Assembly: GCA_963795805.1 (NCBI GenBank)
Contig: CAWCIV010000001.1
Coordinates: forward strand, 868,001-932,000
Source of the DNA: JALYYC01 sp963795805
GTDB taxonomy: Bacteria > Chloroflexota > Dormibacteria > CF-121
Reading direction: 5' to 3'
Length of the DNA stretch: 64,000 nt
Shown: positions 24,056 through 34,437 of the stretch, piece after piece
Position numbering within the stretch: position 1 is the first letter of the stretch
How the letters are laid out: each line of letters starts with the position of its first letter
The notes under the pieces: model-generated
Databases searched by the model: none
Told to the model about the DNA's origin: nothing
The model's input: the letters and a program-made list of their open reading frames with translations, nothing else
Program-made: the position numbers and the translations under genes

Positions 24056-24580
24056 ATGCCCTCCTCCCCCACCGCCCGGGCCTGGCTCAGCATGGCGGTG
24101 CAGTCGCGGGCCGGCGGCCTGGACGCGGCCACGGCCCGGCGCTGGCTGGCAGACCTGCCACCCGCGGCCGGCTATCGCGTTACCGTCCGGCCCTTGCGCT
24201 ACCGGCGAGCGCCGCACCTTGCCGCCGTCTGCTGGTACGAGGACCGATTGATCGAGCTCCAGGTGCCCGAGCCGTTCCGGGCCTGGAGCGAACCGGTCTA
24301 TCACCGGGCGCATCGGAAGCCGGGCGCGAAGCTGGCCTTCTCCTGGGAGAAACAGACCGTCCGATTCCGAACGCGGCGCGAGGTCGTGCGCTTCCTCTAC
24401 TGCCATGAGTTCTACCACTGGTACCTGCGCGAGGTGCGTCACCGAAAGGCGGCCGCGGAGACCGCCTGCGACCGCTTCGCCCTGACGCAGTTCCGACGTC
24501 GACACCTCGGGGTCGATTGGCCGGCCCTGCTGCCCGGCTACACGATGCCCAACACCCGCCGGCTGTCGCGCAGCGCCTGA
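24056..24580 (+). CDS. Small HExxH putative zinc metallopeptidase
   Basis: A 174-residue, basic, apparently cytosolic protein with a zincin signature HEFYH (in FLYCHEFYHWYLREV, near residue 122) and a downstream ETACDRFAL segment that could supply the third zinc ligand (Glu). The layout recalls SprT-like or minimal gluzincin proteins, but I cannot place it in a named family. It is divergent from the GAF sensor and upstream of an ATPase gene. Confidence 0.65.
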   Translation: MPSSPTARAWLSMAVQSRAGGLDAATARRWLADLPPAAGYRVTVRPLRYRRAPHLAAVCWYEDRLIELQVPEPFRAWSEPVYHRAHRKPGAKLAFSWEKQTVRFRTRREVVRFLYCHEFYHWYLREVRHRKAAAETACDRFALTQFRRRHLGVDWPALLPGYTMPNTRRLSRSA

Positions 24581-24613
24581 CCCTCGGCGGCGAGCCGTCA
24601 AGAGCCAGCGCGT

Positions 24614-24619
24614 TATACT
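24614..24619 (+). promoter_or_regulatory. -10 hexamer TATACT of the AAA ATPase gene
   Basis: TATACT ends 10 bases before ATG 24630, so the leader would be only a few bases. Confidence 0.5.
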
Positions 24620-24629
24620 GACCTGCGTT

Positions 24630-25802
24630 ATGCCATCCCGCGTAAGCCGGGCGCGGAACCCGTTCCGCTTCGGACGGATCGTTTCCGGGGATGCCTTTAC
24701 CGATCGCGAAACGGACCTGATGGTGCTGGAGCGGGAGCTCCGCGACGGCCAAAACGTTTTGATCGAGGCGCCTCGCCGCTTCGGCAAGACCTCGCTGATC
24801 CTCGAGGTCAAGCGGCGGTTGGAGGCCGACGGGATCCCGGTCGCCTACCTCGATTGCATGCTGGTCCCCTCGCGAGCCCGGCTGGCGGATCGGCTGGCGT
24901 CGGCCTACCTGCAAGCATTCAGAAGCCCGGCCCAGCGAGCCGAGGATTGGGTCGTGCAGCACCTGCGCGCGTTTCGCGTCCGGCCCTCGCTGAGCTTTGA
25001 CGACCAGGGCCACACGCAGCTGACCTTTGAAGCCGGGAGCGCCGGCAGCCCCAACCTCGACGCCCTGCTGGAGCAACTCTTCAGTGAGCCGGAGACGATC
25101 GCGCGCGCGCGCAAGGGCCGGCTGGTCGTCGTCCTGGATGAGTTCCAGGATTTGATGGAGCTCGGGCCGACCCTGCTGCGCTTGCTGCGGGCGGTTATCC
25201 AGACGCAACAGCACGTCAGCTACGCCTTTCTGGGTTCGCGGCAGGCGCTCTTGCGCAAAGCGGTCCACGATCGGACCGCGCCGCTCCTGAAGATTGCCCG
25301 TCCTTATCCACTCGGTCCCCTCCCCAGGCAAGAGTTCGGCGACTTTCTCTCGGCGCGCTTTAAGAGCAGCGGGCGTCCGATCCCGCGGAACGCGGTCGAT
25401 GCGCTGATCGACTTTACCCGCGGCCATCCCAACGACACCCAGGAAGCGGCGCACTTTCTCTGGGAGGTCGCGCTCCTGCCTCTCTCCGCCGAGGAGCTCG
25501 TCTCCACGGCGATCGACCGGGTGCTCGACGCCGAGGCGGCGCAGATGACCGTCCTCTGGCACGATTCGGCCCCGGCCCAGCGCAACCTGTTGACCGCCCT
25601 GGTCGAGTGGGGCGGCCGCAACATCTATAGCGAGGCCTACCGGCGGCACGCCAACCTCGGGCCGGCGACCACCGTCCAGCGAGCCGTTCAGACGCTGCTC
25701 GAGCGCGAACTGGTCGACCTCGAGAGCACCGGCGCGTACGTGATCAAGGAGCGCTTCTTCGAAGAGTGGATCCGCCGGCGGATCGTGCGGGGCGAGCTCT
25801 AG
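24630..25802 (+). CDS. Archaeal-type (STAND/MNS) AAA ATPase
   Basis: A 390-residue P-loop ATPase of the archaeal ATPase_2 type: N-terminal NPFRFGRIVSGDAFTDRE lead, Walker A EAPRRFGKTS (about 46-55), Walker B VVVLDEFQDL (about 165-175), sensor FLGSRQALL, then a helical lid (RGHPNDTQEAAHFLWE) and a C-terminal winged helix (TTVQRAVQTLLERELVDLE). Such proteins act as regulatory or toxin/defence-linked switches, but the role here is unknown. It is followed within 50 bases by a Xer-type recombinase. Confidence 0.82.
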   Translation: MPSRVSRARNPFRFGRIVSGDAFTDRETDLMVLERELRDGQNVLIEAPRRFGKTSLILEVKRRLEADGIPVAYLDCMLVPSRARLADRLASAYLQAFRSPAQRAEDWVVQHLRAFRVRPSLSFDDQGHTQLTFEAGSAGSPNLDALLEQLFSEPETIARARKGRLVVVLDEFQDLMELGPTLLRLLRAVIQTQQHVSYAFLGSRQALLRKAVHDRTAPLLKIARPYPLGPLPRQEFGDFLSARFKSSGRPIPRNAVDALIDFTRGHPNDTQEAAHFLWEVALLPLSAEELVSTAIDRVLDAEAAQMTVLWHDSAPAQRNLLTALVEWGGRNIYSEAYRRHANLGPATTVQRAVQTLLERELVDLESTGAYVIKERFFEEWIRRRIVRGEL

Positions 25803-25807
25803 GGACC

Positions 25808-25819
25808 GATCGCGCGATC
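25808..25819. repeat. Perfect 12-base palindrome GATCGCGCGATC
   Basis: It lies between the ATPase stop and the recombinase -10 (TACAAT, 25835-25840), over the position of the -35. It could be an operator or a chance CpG-rich palindrome. Confidence 0.4.
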
Positions 25820-25834
25820 CAGGGAAGCGCGCCG

Positions 25835-25840
25835 TACAAT
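25835..25840 (+). promoter_or_regulatory. -10 hexamer TACAAT of the recombinase gene
   Basis: TACAAT ends 12 bases before GTG 25853. No -35 is evident; the palindrome at 25808-25819 covers that position. Confidence 0.5.
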
Positions 25841-25852
25841 CGCGGAAGCAGC

Positions 25853-26836
25853 GTGCCCACCGCTTCCTCCACGTCCCCGCCGCAGGCACCCGCGATTCCA
25901 GCCGCGCTGCAGACGCGCGTGCGCACCTTCCTGGAGGTCTGCGAGATCGATCGCAACCTCAGCCCGCTGACCATCCGCCAGTACGAGCTCTACCTCGATC
26001 ACCTGCTCACCTATCTCAGCCAGCGACACCCGCAGGTCCAGGATCTCACCGATCTCGATCCGGACGCCGTGCGCGCCTACAAGCTGGCCCTGGCACGACA
26101 CCTCAACGCCCGCACCGGCCGGCCGCTCGCCCGCGCCACCCAGACCTACTTCTTGATCGCGCTGCGCTCTCTGCTCCGGTACTGGGCGATGCAGGGGCTG
26201 GAGGTGCTCGCGCCCGATCGGGTCGAGCTGGGCAAGGCGCAGTCCCGCTCCTTGAAGTTCCTCGATCCGGACCAGATGCAGCGGCTGCTGAGCGCTCCCG
26301 ACGTCACCGATGAACTCGGCCTTCGCGATCGAGCCGTCCTCGAACTGTTCTTCAGCACCGGGCTGCGGGTCTCGGAGCTGGCCCGGCTCAACCGCGACGA
26401 TGTCAATTTACGGACGCGTGAGTTCGGCGTGGTCGGCAAAGGTCGCAAGACCCGGATCGTCTTTCTGACCGAGGCCGCCGCGACCTGGGTGGAGCGATAT
26501 CTGGACTCGCGTGGCGACCGCTGGAAGCCGCTCTTCACCCGCACCCGGGGCGAGCGCGATCCCAGCCAGGACGGCCTGCGGATGCGCATGTCACCACGGT
26601 CCATCGAGCGCATCGTGGAGAAGTACGTCAAGGCCGCCGGCCTTGCGGTCGATGCGACGCCGCACACGCTGCGGCACTCGTTCGCGACCGACCTGCTCTC
26701 CAACGGGGCCGACCTCCGGGCCGTCCAGGAGATGCTCGGGCATGCAAATCTCAACACCACGCAGATCTACACCCACGTCACGAATCCGCAGCTGCGCGCG
26801 GTGCACCGCAAGTTCCACAGCGGCAATCGCGCCTGA
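25853..26836 (+). CDS. Tyrosine recombinase of the XerC/XerD type
   Basis: Site-specific recombinase, probably resolving chromosome dimers at dif. From GTG 25853 it has 327 residues: an N-terminal core-binding (SAM-like) domain (about 20-120) and a catalytic domain with the complete set: Arg in STGLRVSEL, Lys in GKGRKTR, HTLRHSF, GHANLNTT and Tyr in TQIYTHV. No phage or integron context is visible. A single Xer protein may suffice if no partner exists elsewhere in the genome; that cannot be judged from this window. Confidence 0.92.
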   Translation: MPTASSTSPPQAPAIPAALQTRVRTFLEVCEIDRNLSPLTIRQYELYLDHLLTYLSQRHPQVQDLTDLDPDAVRAYKLALARHLNARTGRPLARATQTYFLIALRSLLRYWAMQGLEVLAPDRVELGKAQSRSLKFLDPDQMQRLLSAPDVTDELGLRDRAVLELFFSTGLRVSELARLNRDDVNLRTREFGVVGKGRKTRIVFLTEAAATWVERYLDSRGDRWKPLFTRTRGERDPSQDGLRMRMSPRSIERIVEKYVKAAGLAVDATPHTLRHSFATDLLSNGADLRAVQEMLGHANLNTTQIYTHVTNPQLRAVHRKFHSGNRA

Positions 26837-26844
26837 TCCACTGC

Positions 26845-26850
26845 TAGCAT
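26845..26850 (+). promoter_or_regulatory. -10 hexamer TAGCAT of acnA
   Basis: TAGCAT ends 7 bases before ATG 26858; leaderless arrangement. Confidence 0.6.
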
Positions 26851-26857
26851 CAACGCC

Positions 26858-29565
<2,708 letters not shown>

Positions 29566-29569
<4 letters not shown>

Positions 29570-30702
29570 CGGGTGAAAACAGCCAGCTCAGACAGGGTAT
29601 TGACGTCCCGGAAGGGCAAGGCGGTCTCGGTGTTCGTTTTCAGGTTGTAGGCAAAGGACTTGCCGGTCGTCGTGGTCGGGCCACCCAGGCATTCACTCGT
29701 GCAGGCCTGCTCCTCTAAGTACCAGATGGTGTCGGGTGCCACCGAGATCGGATGCGAGCGGAGCTGGGTCGAGGTCGCGCTCACCTGGTGCCCGGTCAGG
29801 TCATAGAGGCGAACATGCGGAGCGGAGCGCGCATCCAGGTCGGTGAAGGCGATGGTCTTGCCATCCAGGGTGACCGCGGGATCGTACCAGCGGAGGCCGG
29901 CAACCAGCGTCCCAACCGAGGTCGCCGCGGCGTCCCAGGAACGCACGCCTGACTGGTCGCGGTAATAGAGTCGATCGCTGCCGCGAGCCCAGACCGCCAT
30001 GGTAGCGTTCGTGCTGGTCCCCGAGGGTGGAACGAAAGCGACCGTGTCGTCTCCCGTCCGCAGGACCAGGAACTGCCCGGTTTCGGGCGATTGGGCCTGG
30101 TTGCCGAGGTAGGTATCGACCATCAGCAGGAAGTGGTCGTCGGGCGCGTACTCGAGCCGCACTTCGTCATCACGAGCGACGCCCCGACCCACAATGGCAT
30201 TGAGGTTCAGCAGCGCGTCCTGGCCACTGGTTCGGACATGGAGCGTCGCCTTGCCGGCCGTGGTGTCGTGCTCCAGGTACGCCAGCCGCGATCCGTCGTG
30301 GCTGTAGGCGAAGGCGGGAATGTAGCCGGCCGATGAAACCTCCGCCGTCGTGGCGTGTGAGCTGAGGTCGAAGCTCATGATCCGGCTGGTTCCCTGGTTG
30401 CTGGCGTCGATGTAGGCGATCCGCTGGGCCGAGATGAAGCGCGGTTCCGGCGGGGGCCCGGCAGGGAGCGAGACCAGCCGCTGGGGCGCGTTGCTCGCGG
30501 AGTCATAGAGGAAGATGTCGTTCGCGCTGGTGCTGGACGCCGTGAAGAGGACCCGGTAGCCGGCGGACGCCGTCGCGGTTGGCGTGGCAGAACTGGAAAT
30601 CGCCACCGGGCTCGCGGTTGCACTCGGGGGCGCGCTGGAGGGTCCCGCGCAGGCGGAGAGAGCCAACAGCGAAGTTACGGAAAGGTAACGAAATGGTGGC
30701 AC
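29566..30702 (-). CDS. TolB-like beta-propeller lipoprotein
   Basis: A secreted, lipid-anchored protein of 378 residues from GTG 30702. A short signal peptide ends in the lipobox LSAC (SLLALSACAG), followed by a Ser/Thr/Ala-rich linker and a WD40/TolB-like repeat region (VLFTASSTSANDIFLYD, FAYSHDGSRLAYLE, VRLYDLTG). One Cys pair (ACTSECLGG) lies near the C-terminus. Ligand unknown. TACAAT (minus strand, 30730-30735) is a possible -10. It is divergent from the Tad-like genes, with a palindrome in between. Confidence 0.8.
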
Positions 30703-30751
30703 CCGGTCGGTCAGATTCAAGCTCTGGCGATTGTAGCCGGTTAACGGCCAA

Positions 30752-30775
30752 TAAACGAATGACTTCACTCGTTAA
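30752..30775. promoter_or_regulatory. Imperfect palindrome between lipoprotein and Tad-like genes
   Basis: Near-palindromic dyad with arms TAAACGA...TGA and TCA...TCGTTAA around a two-base centre. It covers the -35 position of the leftward promoter, so it may be an operator shared by the divergent genes. Confidence 0.4.
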
Positions 30776-30860
30776 ACGTGAAGGGCACAGCTTCGCGCGC
30801 TTTCTTACGTTGTGATGGGTGTACCGACGGTGCCACGTTGCATCGTTGGAGACTTTTTTG

Positions 30861-31397
30861 ATGCCAACTGCAAGGTCTTTTGTAAGGCGCCATCCGCGCC
30901 GACGCGGGCAAACGCTGACCGAATTTGCCCTGGTCGTGCCGGTATTGCTTGTGTTGGTCATGGGCGTGCTCGACGCGGGCCTGCTCATGTTCAGCGTCGG
31001 CACGGCTCGGTACGCCGCCGCCGAAGGCTCGCGGGTGGCGGCGCAGCTCGGCAATGTCTCTGGTACCGATGCCCAGGTACTGCAAACGATCCGTGGGACT
31101 GTCAACGGAACTCAGCTCTTTTCCGTGGACGAGATCGACATCTACAAGCTGACCCAGGATGTGCAGGGGAATCTGACGCCGGACGCGTCCCGCTTCAACC
31201 GCTACAAGCTCGACGGGACGGCGATGGGTCCGCTGACCTACCCGGCCTCGGGCCGCAACGTCGGCAATGGGACCAGCGACTTCATCGGCGTCACGATCAA
31301 GTACACGTATACCTGGAAGGCTGGGTTCTTCGCTCCGCTTGGTCCGCTGAAGACCACCGCCGTATCCGAGGTCCGCTTGGAGCCGCAGAGTTACTGA
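30861..31397 (+). CDS. TadE-like pseudopilin/assembly protein
   Basis: 178 residues from ATG 30861, preceded by GGAG. It has a basic N-terminus, then RRRGQTLTEFALVVPVLLVLVMGVLD, the TadE signature with the conserved Glu and a following membrane helix, and a periplasmic or external domain. TadE proteins act in Flp/Tad pilus assembly. Its TGA overlaps the ATG of the next TadE-like gene. An open frame continues upstream without a ribosome binding site. Confidence 0.87.
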   Translation: MPTARSFVRRHPRRRGQTLTEFALVVPVLLVLVMGVLDAGLLMFSVGTARYAAAEGSRVAAQLGNVSGTDAQVLQTIRGTVNGTQLFSVDEIDIYKLTQDVQGNLTPDASRFNRYKLDGTAMGPLTYPASGRNVGNGTSDFIGVTIKYTYTWKAGFFAPLGPLKTTAVSEVRLEPQSY

Positions 31398-31942
31398 TGA
31401 AAAACCTTACCCGTCGTTCCCAGAAGCGCGGCCAATCGCTGGCCGAGATGGCCGTGGTCATCCCGGTCCTGATGTTTCTGCTGATGGGCGGATTCGATGC
31501 CACCGTCATGATCTCTGACAAGATCACGGCCGGCTACGCGGTGCGCCAGGGCGCGCGCCTCGCGGCGGAAATCGGCGGGTCGCAGACCAATCCGAACGCG
31601 ACCACCGCGACGGTCGATCAGCAGATCATCCGGAACGTCCTGGCCGTCGCGAAGGGGCTCACCTCGGCCCAACCAACCGAGATCGATATCTACGCGCCGT
31701 CGCGGGCGGACGGTAGCTACACGCCGGGCGATCCCATCGATCAGTACTTCATCTCAGCTGGCGGAGGGATCTCGGCCGGTACGCAAACCTTTCCGATCCA
31801 GAACCGCAACCAAACGCCCCCGAACGAAACCTCGGTCGGCATTCGGATCAACTGGACCTACTCGCCACCGGCCGGGATCTTCCCGAGCAACATGCGAATC
31901 TCGGATTACGCGGTCATGAAGGCGGCCCCATTACTGATATGA
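31397..31942 (+). CDS. Second TadE-like protein
   Basis: 181 residues starting at ATG 31397, overlapping the previous stop (ATGA). KRGQSLAEMAVVIPVLMFLLMGGFD is the TadE-type N-terminal helix; the rest is an Asn/Thr-rich exported domain. It is a diverged paralogue of the preceding gene, and its stop again overlaps the next start (ATGA), so the three genes form a tightly coupled set. Confidence 0.87.
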   Translation: MKNLTRRSQKRGQSLAEMAVVIPVLMFLLMGGFDATVMISDKITAGYAVRQGARLAAEIGGSQTNPNATTATVDQQIIRNVLAVAKGLTSAQPTEIDIYAPSRADGSYTPGDPIDQYFISAGGGISAGTQTFPIQNRNQTPPNETSVGIRINWTYSPPAGIFPSNMRISDYAVMKAAPLLI

Positions 31943-33807
31943 AACACACCTTGCACCGTTCCCAGCCTTCGGCCGGCCTGCTCCATCGCCTCAGGGGGAA
32001 AAGCGGGCAGGCGATCGTCTTGCTCGCCCTCACGGGGAGCCTGCTGATCGGGGGCGTCGGCATCGCCGTCGACCTGGCGCTCGGCTACATGTACAGCATC
32101 GCGGCGGAACGCGCCGCCGCGGCCGCTGCGCTGTCCGGCGTCGAGTTCATGCCCGACCAATTCAGCGCGGGTCAGGCGACGCCGGTCGGTTCCCGAAACG
32201 ATGCCACCGACCGGGCCCTCGACGAGGCCAAGCGGAACGGCTTCGACATCAACGACCTCGCCAACGGCGTGTCGGTGACGGCTTCCGCGGTACCCGGTCA
32301 TGCCAACCAGCTGAAGGTGACGGTCGCGCGCAACAGCCCCGTCTTCTTCATGCAGCTATTTGGCTTTTCCGCCTACCGCGTAGCGCGGACAGCGATCGCC
32401 GCTTACCTGCCCCCGATCTCGCTGGGGCAGCCGGGGAGCCAGCTGGGCGCCTCGGTGTCGAGCCTGGGCGGTAGCAGCCAGTTCTTCATGCGCACGGAGG
32501 GCTGGGCGACGGACCGCCAGCAGGGTGACGCCTATACGCCGAACCCCCTGGGTGGTGCGTTGGGCGGGTCGAACGACGTTCACCAGATCAGCTTCGTCAA
32601 CGGCGCCGAGGCGCGCGACGCTACCCTCAGTGACCGCGGTGGATACAACTTCCGCATCGTCGTCCCACCCGGTGGCTCCGGTGGCGTGGTTCAGGTTTAC
32701 AACGCCGCCTTTGCGCCGGACGGCAGCAACTACTGCGACAACGACAACAGCGTTCCGGCCAACCGGACCTGCAACGCGATCCGCGGCAACTACCACATGC
32801 ACGAGGATGACGGCGGTCCCTTCAACTTCGGGACGACCGCCAACTATGCGGCGATGCGCTATAGCCTCTATTTGGTGAAGAACAACTTCATCCGGAGCAC
32901 GGACATCGTGTGCAGCCAGATCACCGTCCTGCCGATCGATGCGCGCAACTATGCCGCAGCCAATAACCAGTACAAGAACGTCAACACTGGCGCCAGCATC
33001 ACCCAGCTGTACACCGGGACGGCCCCGTCGAACATGCTCATCTACCACAACTGGATTGACGTGGCGAACTACAGCGGTGGCCAGGACGGCGGCCTCGTCC
33101 GCCTGACGCAACAAAACCTGAGCGGCGCGTGCGGCGCCATCGGTGGCGTCCTGCAGGCCGGTACCTACCGGCTCCGCGTTGACACCCTGAATGCCGACGG
33201 TAGCGTGAGCACGAACGGCAGCAATGCCGGCGCCCACAAGGGATATGCCGTGCGCGTCGTCAACGGCGACGCCGGTCGGACCGCATGCGCCACCTGCGCC
33301 CTGGCGGGCTGGGACGACATGGCTATCTACACCCCGATCGACATCGGGGCCGGTGGGAACTTCGCAATCAAGCTCTTCCAGCTTCGGCCGGAATATGCCG
33401 GCCTGACCGTGAACATCGACATTTACGACCCGGGCGACATCGCGAGCTCGAACGGTACCGTCATCCTAAACATCCTCGATCCGGGTGGCGCCGTCGCCAG
33501 TTCGCCCCAGGGCGTCAACATCTATGACCTCGGCGTGCAGCGTTCAAACCTCGCCTCGGGCAACTACGCGGTCATCGCCAGTGCGCAGAACGGCAACACC
33601 CAGGCCTCCTTCACGGCGACCGCCAATGGCATCTCACGGAACGGCCACTGGGTGCATGTGGAGCTGCCGATTCCGTCGAACTACAACCCGGCCCCCGGTG
33701 CGGACTGGTGGAGCCTGCAATACGTGACCGGCGCCAACACGACCGCCACCGACACCGTGACCGTCGCCGTCGGCCTCAAGGGCGGCCCGGTCCACCTGGT
33801 TCCGTAA
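31939..33807 (+). CDS. TadG-like exported protein
   Basis: 622 residues. The N-terminus has the TadG/Flp-assembly signature (GKSGQAIVLLALTGSLLIGG, one membrane helix about residues 24-46, then YSIAAERAAAAAALSGVEF). The rest is a large extracellular region with beta-rich, Asn/Gly-rich sequence and about nine Cys, unlike the von Willebrand domain of classical TadG. No CpaF ATPase, TadB/C, secretin or Flp pilin gene lies nearby, so assembly machinery must be elsewhere. A terminator follows. Confidence 0.8.
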   Translation: MKHTLHRSQPSAGLLHRLRGKSGQAIVLLALTGSLLIGGVGIAVDLALGYMYSIAAERAAAAAALSGVEFMPDQFSAGQATPVGSRNDATDRALDEAKRNGFDINDLANGVSVTASAVPGHANQLKVTVARNSPVFFMQLFGFSAYRVARTAIAAYLPPISLGQPGSQLGASVSSLGGSSQFFMRTEGWATDRQQGDAYTPNPLGGALGGSNDVHQISFVNGAEARDATLSDRGGYNFRIVVPPGGSGGVVQVYNAAFAPDGSNYCDNDNSVPANRTCNAIRGNYHMHEDDGGPFNFGTTANYAAMRYSLYLVKNNFIRSTDIVCSQITVLPIDARNYAAANNQYKNVNTGASITQLYTGTAPSNMLIYHNWIDVANYSGGQDGGLVRLTQQNLSGACGAIGGVLQAGTYRLRVDTLNADGSVSTNGSNAGAHKGYAVRVVNGDAGRTACATCALAGWDDMAIYTPIDIGAGGNFAIKLFQLRPEYAGLTVNIDIYDPGDIASSNGTVILNILDPGGAVASSPQGVNIYDLGVQRSNLASGNYAVIASAQNGNTQASFTATANGISRNGHWVHVELPIPSNYNPAPGADWWSLQYVTGANTTATDTVTVAVGLKGGPVHLVP

Positions 33808-33827
33808 GCAATCGCTCCCGGCTAAGA

Positions 33828-33856
33828 GAAGGCCGCCCGCCGGGGCGGCCTTCTTT
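33828..33856 (+). terminator. Rho-independent terminator after tadG-like gene
   Basis: Perfect 11-base stem GAAGGCCGCCC / GGGCGGCCTTC with a 4-base loop, then TTT. Confidence 0.88.
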
Positions 33857-33892
33857 GTATCTACGAGGTCGGCGAGGTTAGGCGCCGTGTCA

Positions 33893-33930
33893 GGTCCTTC
33901 AATCGGACCAATCGGGCAACAATGGCCCGA
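33893..33930 (+). other. Tandem hairpins in the leader of the 34,050 gene
   Basis: Two stem-loops, each with a 7-base loop, separated by 2 bases: GGTCC/GGACC (33893-33909) and TCGGGC/GCCCGA (33912-33930). The rest of the 194-base gap between terminator and next start shows no gene I can support. Confidence 0.35.
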
Positions 33931-34049
33931 GTGAGGACGGCAACCAGCCCTAGGCGATCGTCGGTAGTGATCCGGGCGTCGGGCCAGGCCGTATGTGAGA
34001 GTAGAAGAAACACCCGCGGCACGGCCGCCTTTTCAAGGAGTATCTGCAC

Positions 34050-34355
34050 ATGATTATTAGAACCCTGCACCGCTTAGGCATTCCCAGCGACGCGTTTCAT
34101 CTCATGGCCGGTGCATCGATTCTCGGCAGCATCGCCATGTGGGCGATCCGCAATGAGAAAGACCAGGCGCATGCCGAACGCTTCGGCATTTTCATCGGGC
34201 TTTGGGCCCCGACCTTCATGATCATCGGCAGCCAGCTGCATATGGAAGAGACCAAGAAGGGTCTCGCGAACCCGCAGCTCCAGGCTGTCTCCAGCAAGGC
34301 CGAAGGCACCGCCGACGACGCCCGCCGCCGCGCCGAACAGGTCGCCAGCCGCTAA
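34050..34355 (+). CDS. Small hydrophobic protein of unknown function
   Basis: 101 residues, not recognised. Two hydrophobic stretches (about 16-33, FHLMAGASILGSIAMWAI, and 45-62, FGIFIGLWAPTFMIIGSQ) suggest a helical hairpin in the membrane, followed by a charged, Ala-rich C-terminal tail. A good AAGGAG ribosome binding site precedes ATG 34050. The gene is isolated between two terminators, so it is a single-gene transcript, probably from a promoter within 33,857-34,030. Confidence 0.75.
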   Translation: MIIRTLHRLGIPSDAFHLMAGASILGSIAMWAIRNEKDQAHAERFGIFIGLWAPTFMIIGSQLHMEETKKGLANPQLQAVSSKAEGTADDARRRAEQVASR

Positions 34356-34368
34356 GCTCCGTCGCATC

Positions 34369-34398
34369 AAGAGGCCGCCTCGTCAGGCGGCCTCTTGC
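34369..34398 (+). terminator. Rho-independent terminator after the 34,050 gene
   Basis: Perfect 12-base stem AAGAGGCCGCCT / AGGCGGCCTCTT with a CGTC loop. Because the stem is flanked by A/T bases it may also stop leftward transcription. Confidence 0.8.
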
Positions 34399-34437
34399 AT
34401 TGTTCCACCACCAGTCCGGCCGGTCGCGCACGCAACG

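Noticed and set aside
25853..26836. Phage or integrative-element integrase
   Set aside because: No excisionase, attachment-site repeat, tRNA target or phage gene is nearby, and the N-terminal domain fits chromosomal XerC/XerD.
33893..33930. Tandem hairpins as a tRNA fragment
   Set aside because: The first loop TTCAATC resembles a T-loop, but the closing pair is C-G instead of G53-C61, the arms are in the wrong order, and no acceptor stem is present.
33861..34070. 69-residue minus-strand open frame in the 34-kb gap
   Set aside because: No ribosome binding site or recognisable sequence; it overlaps the hairpins and the start of the + strand gene.
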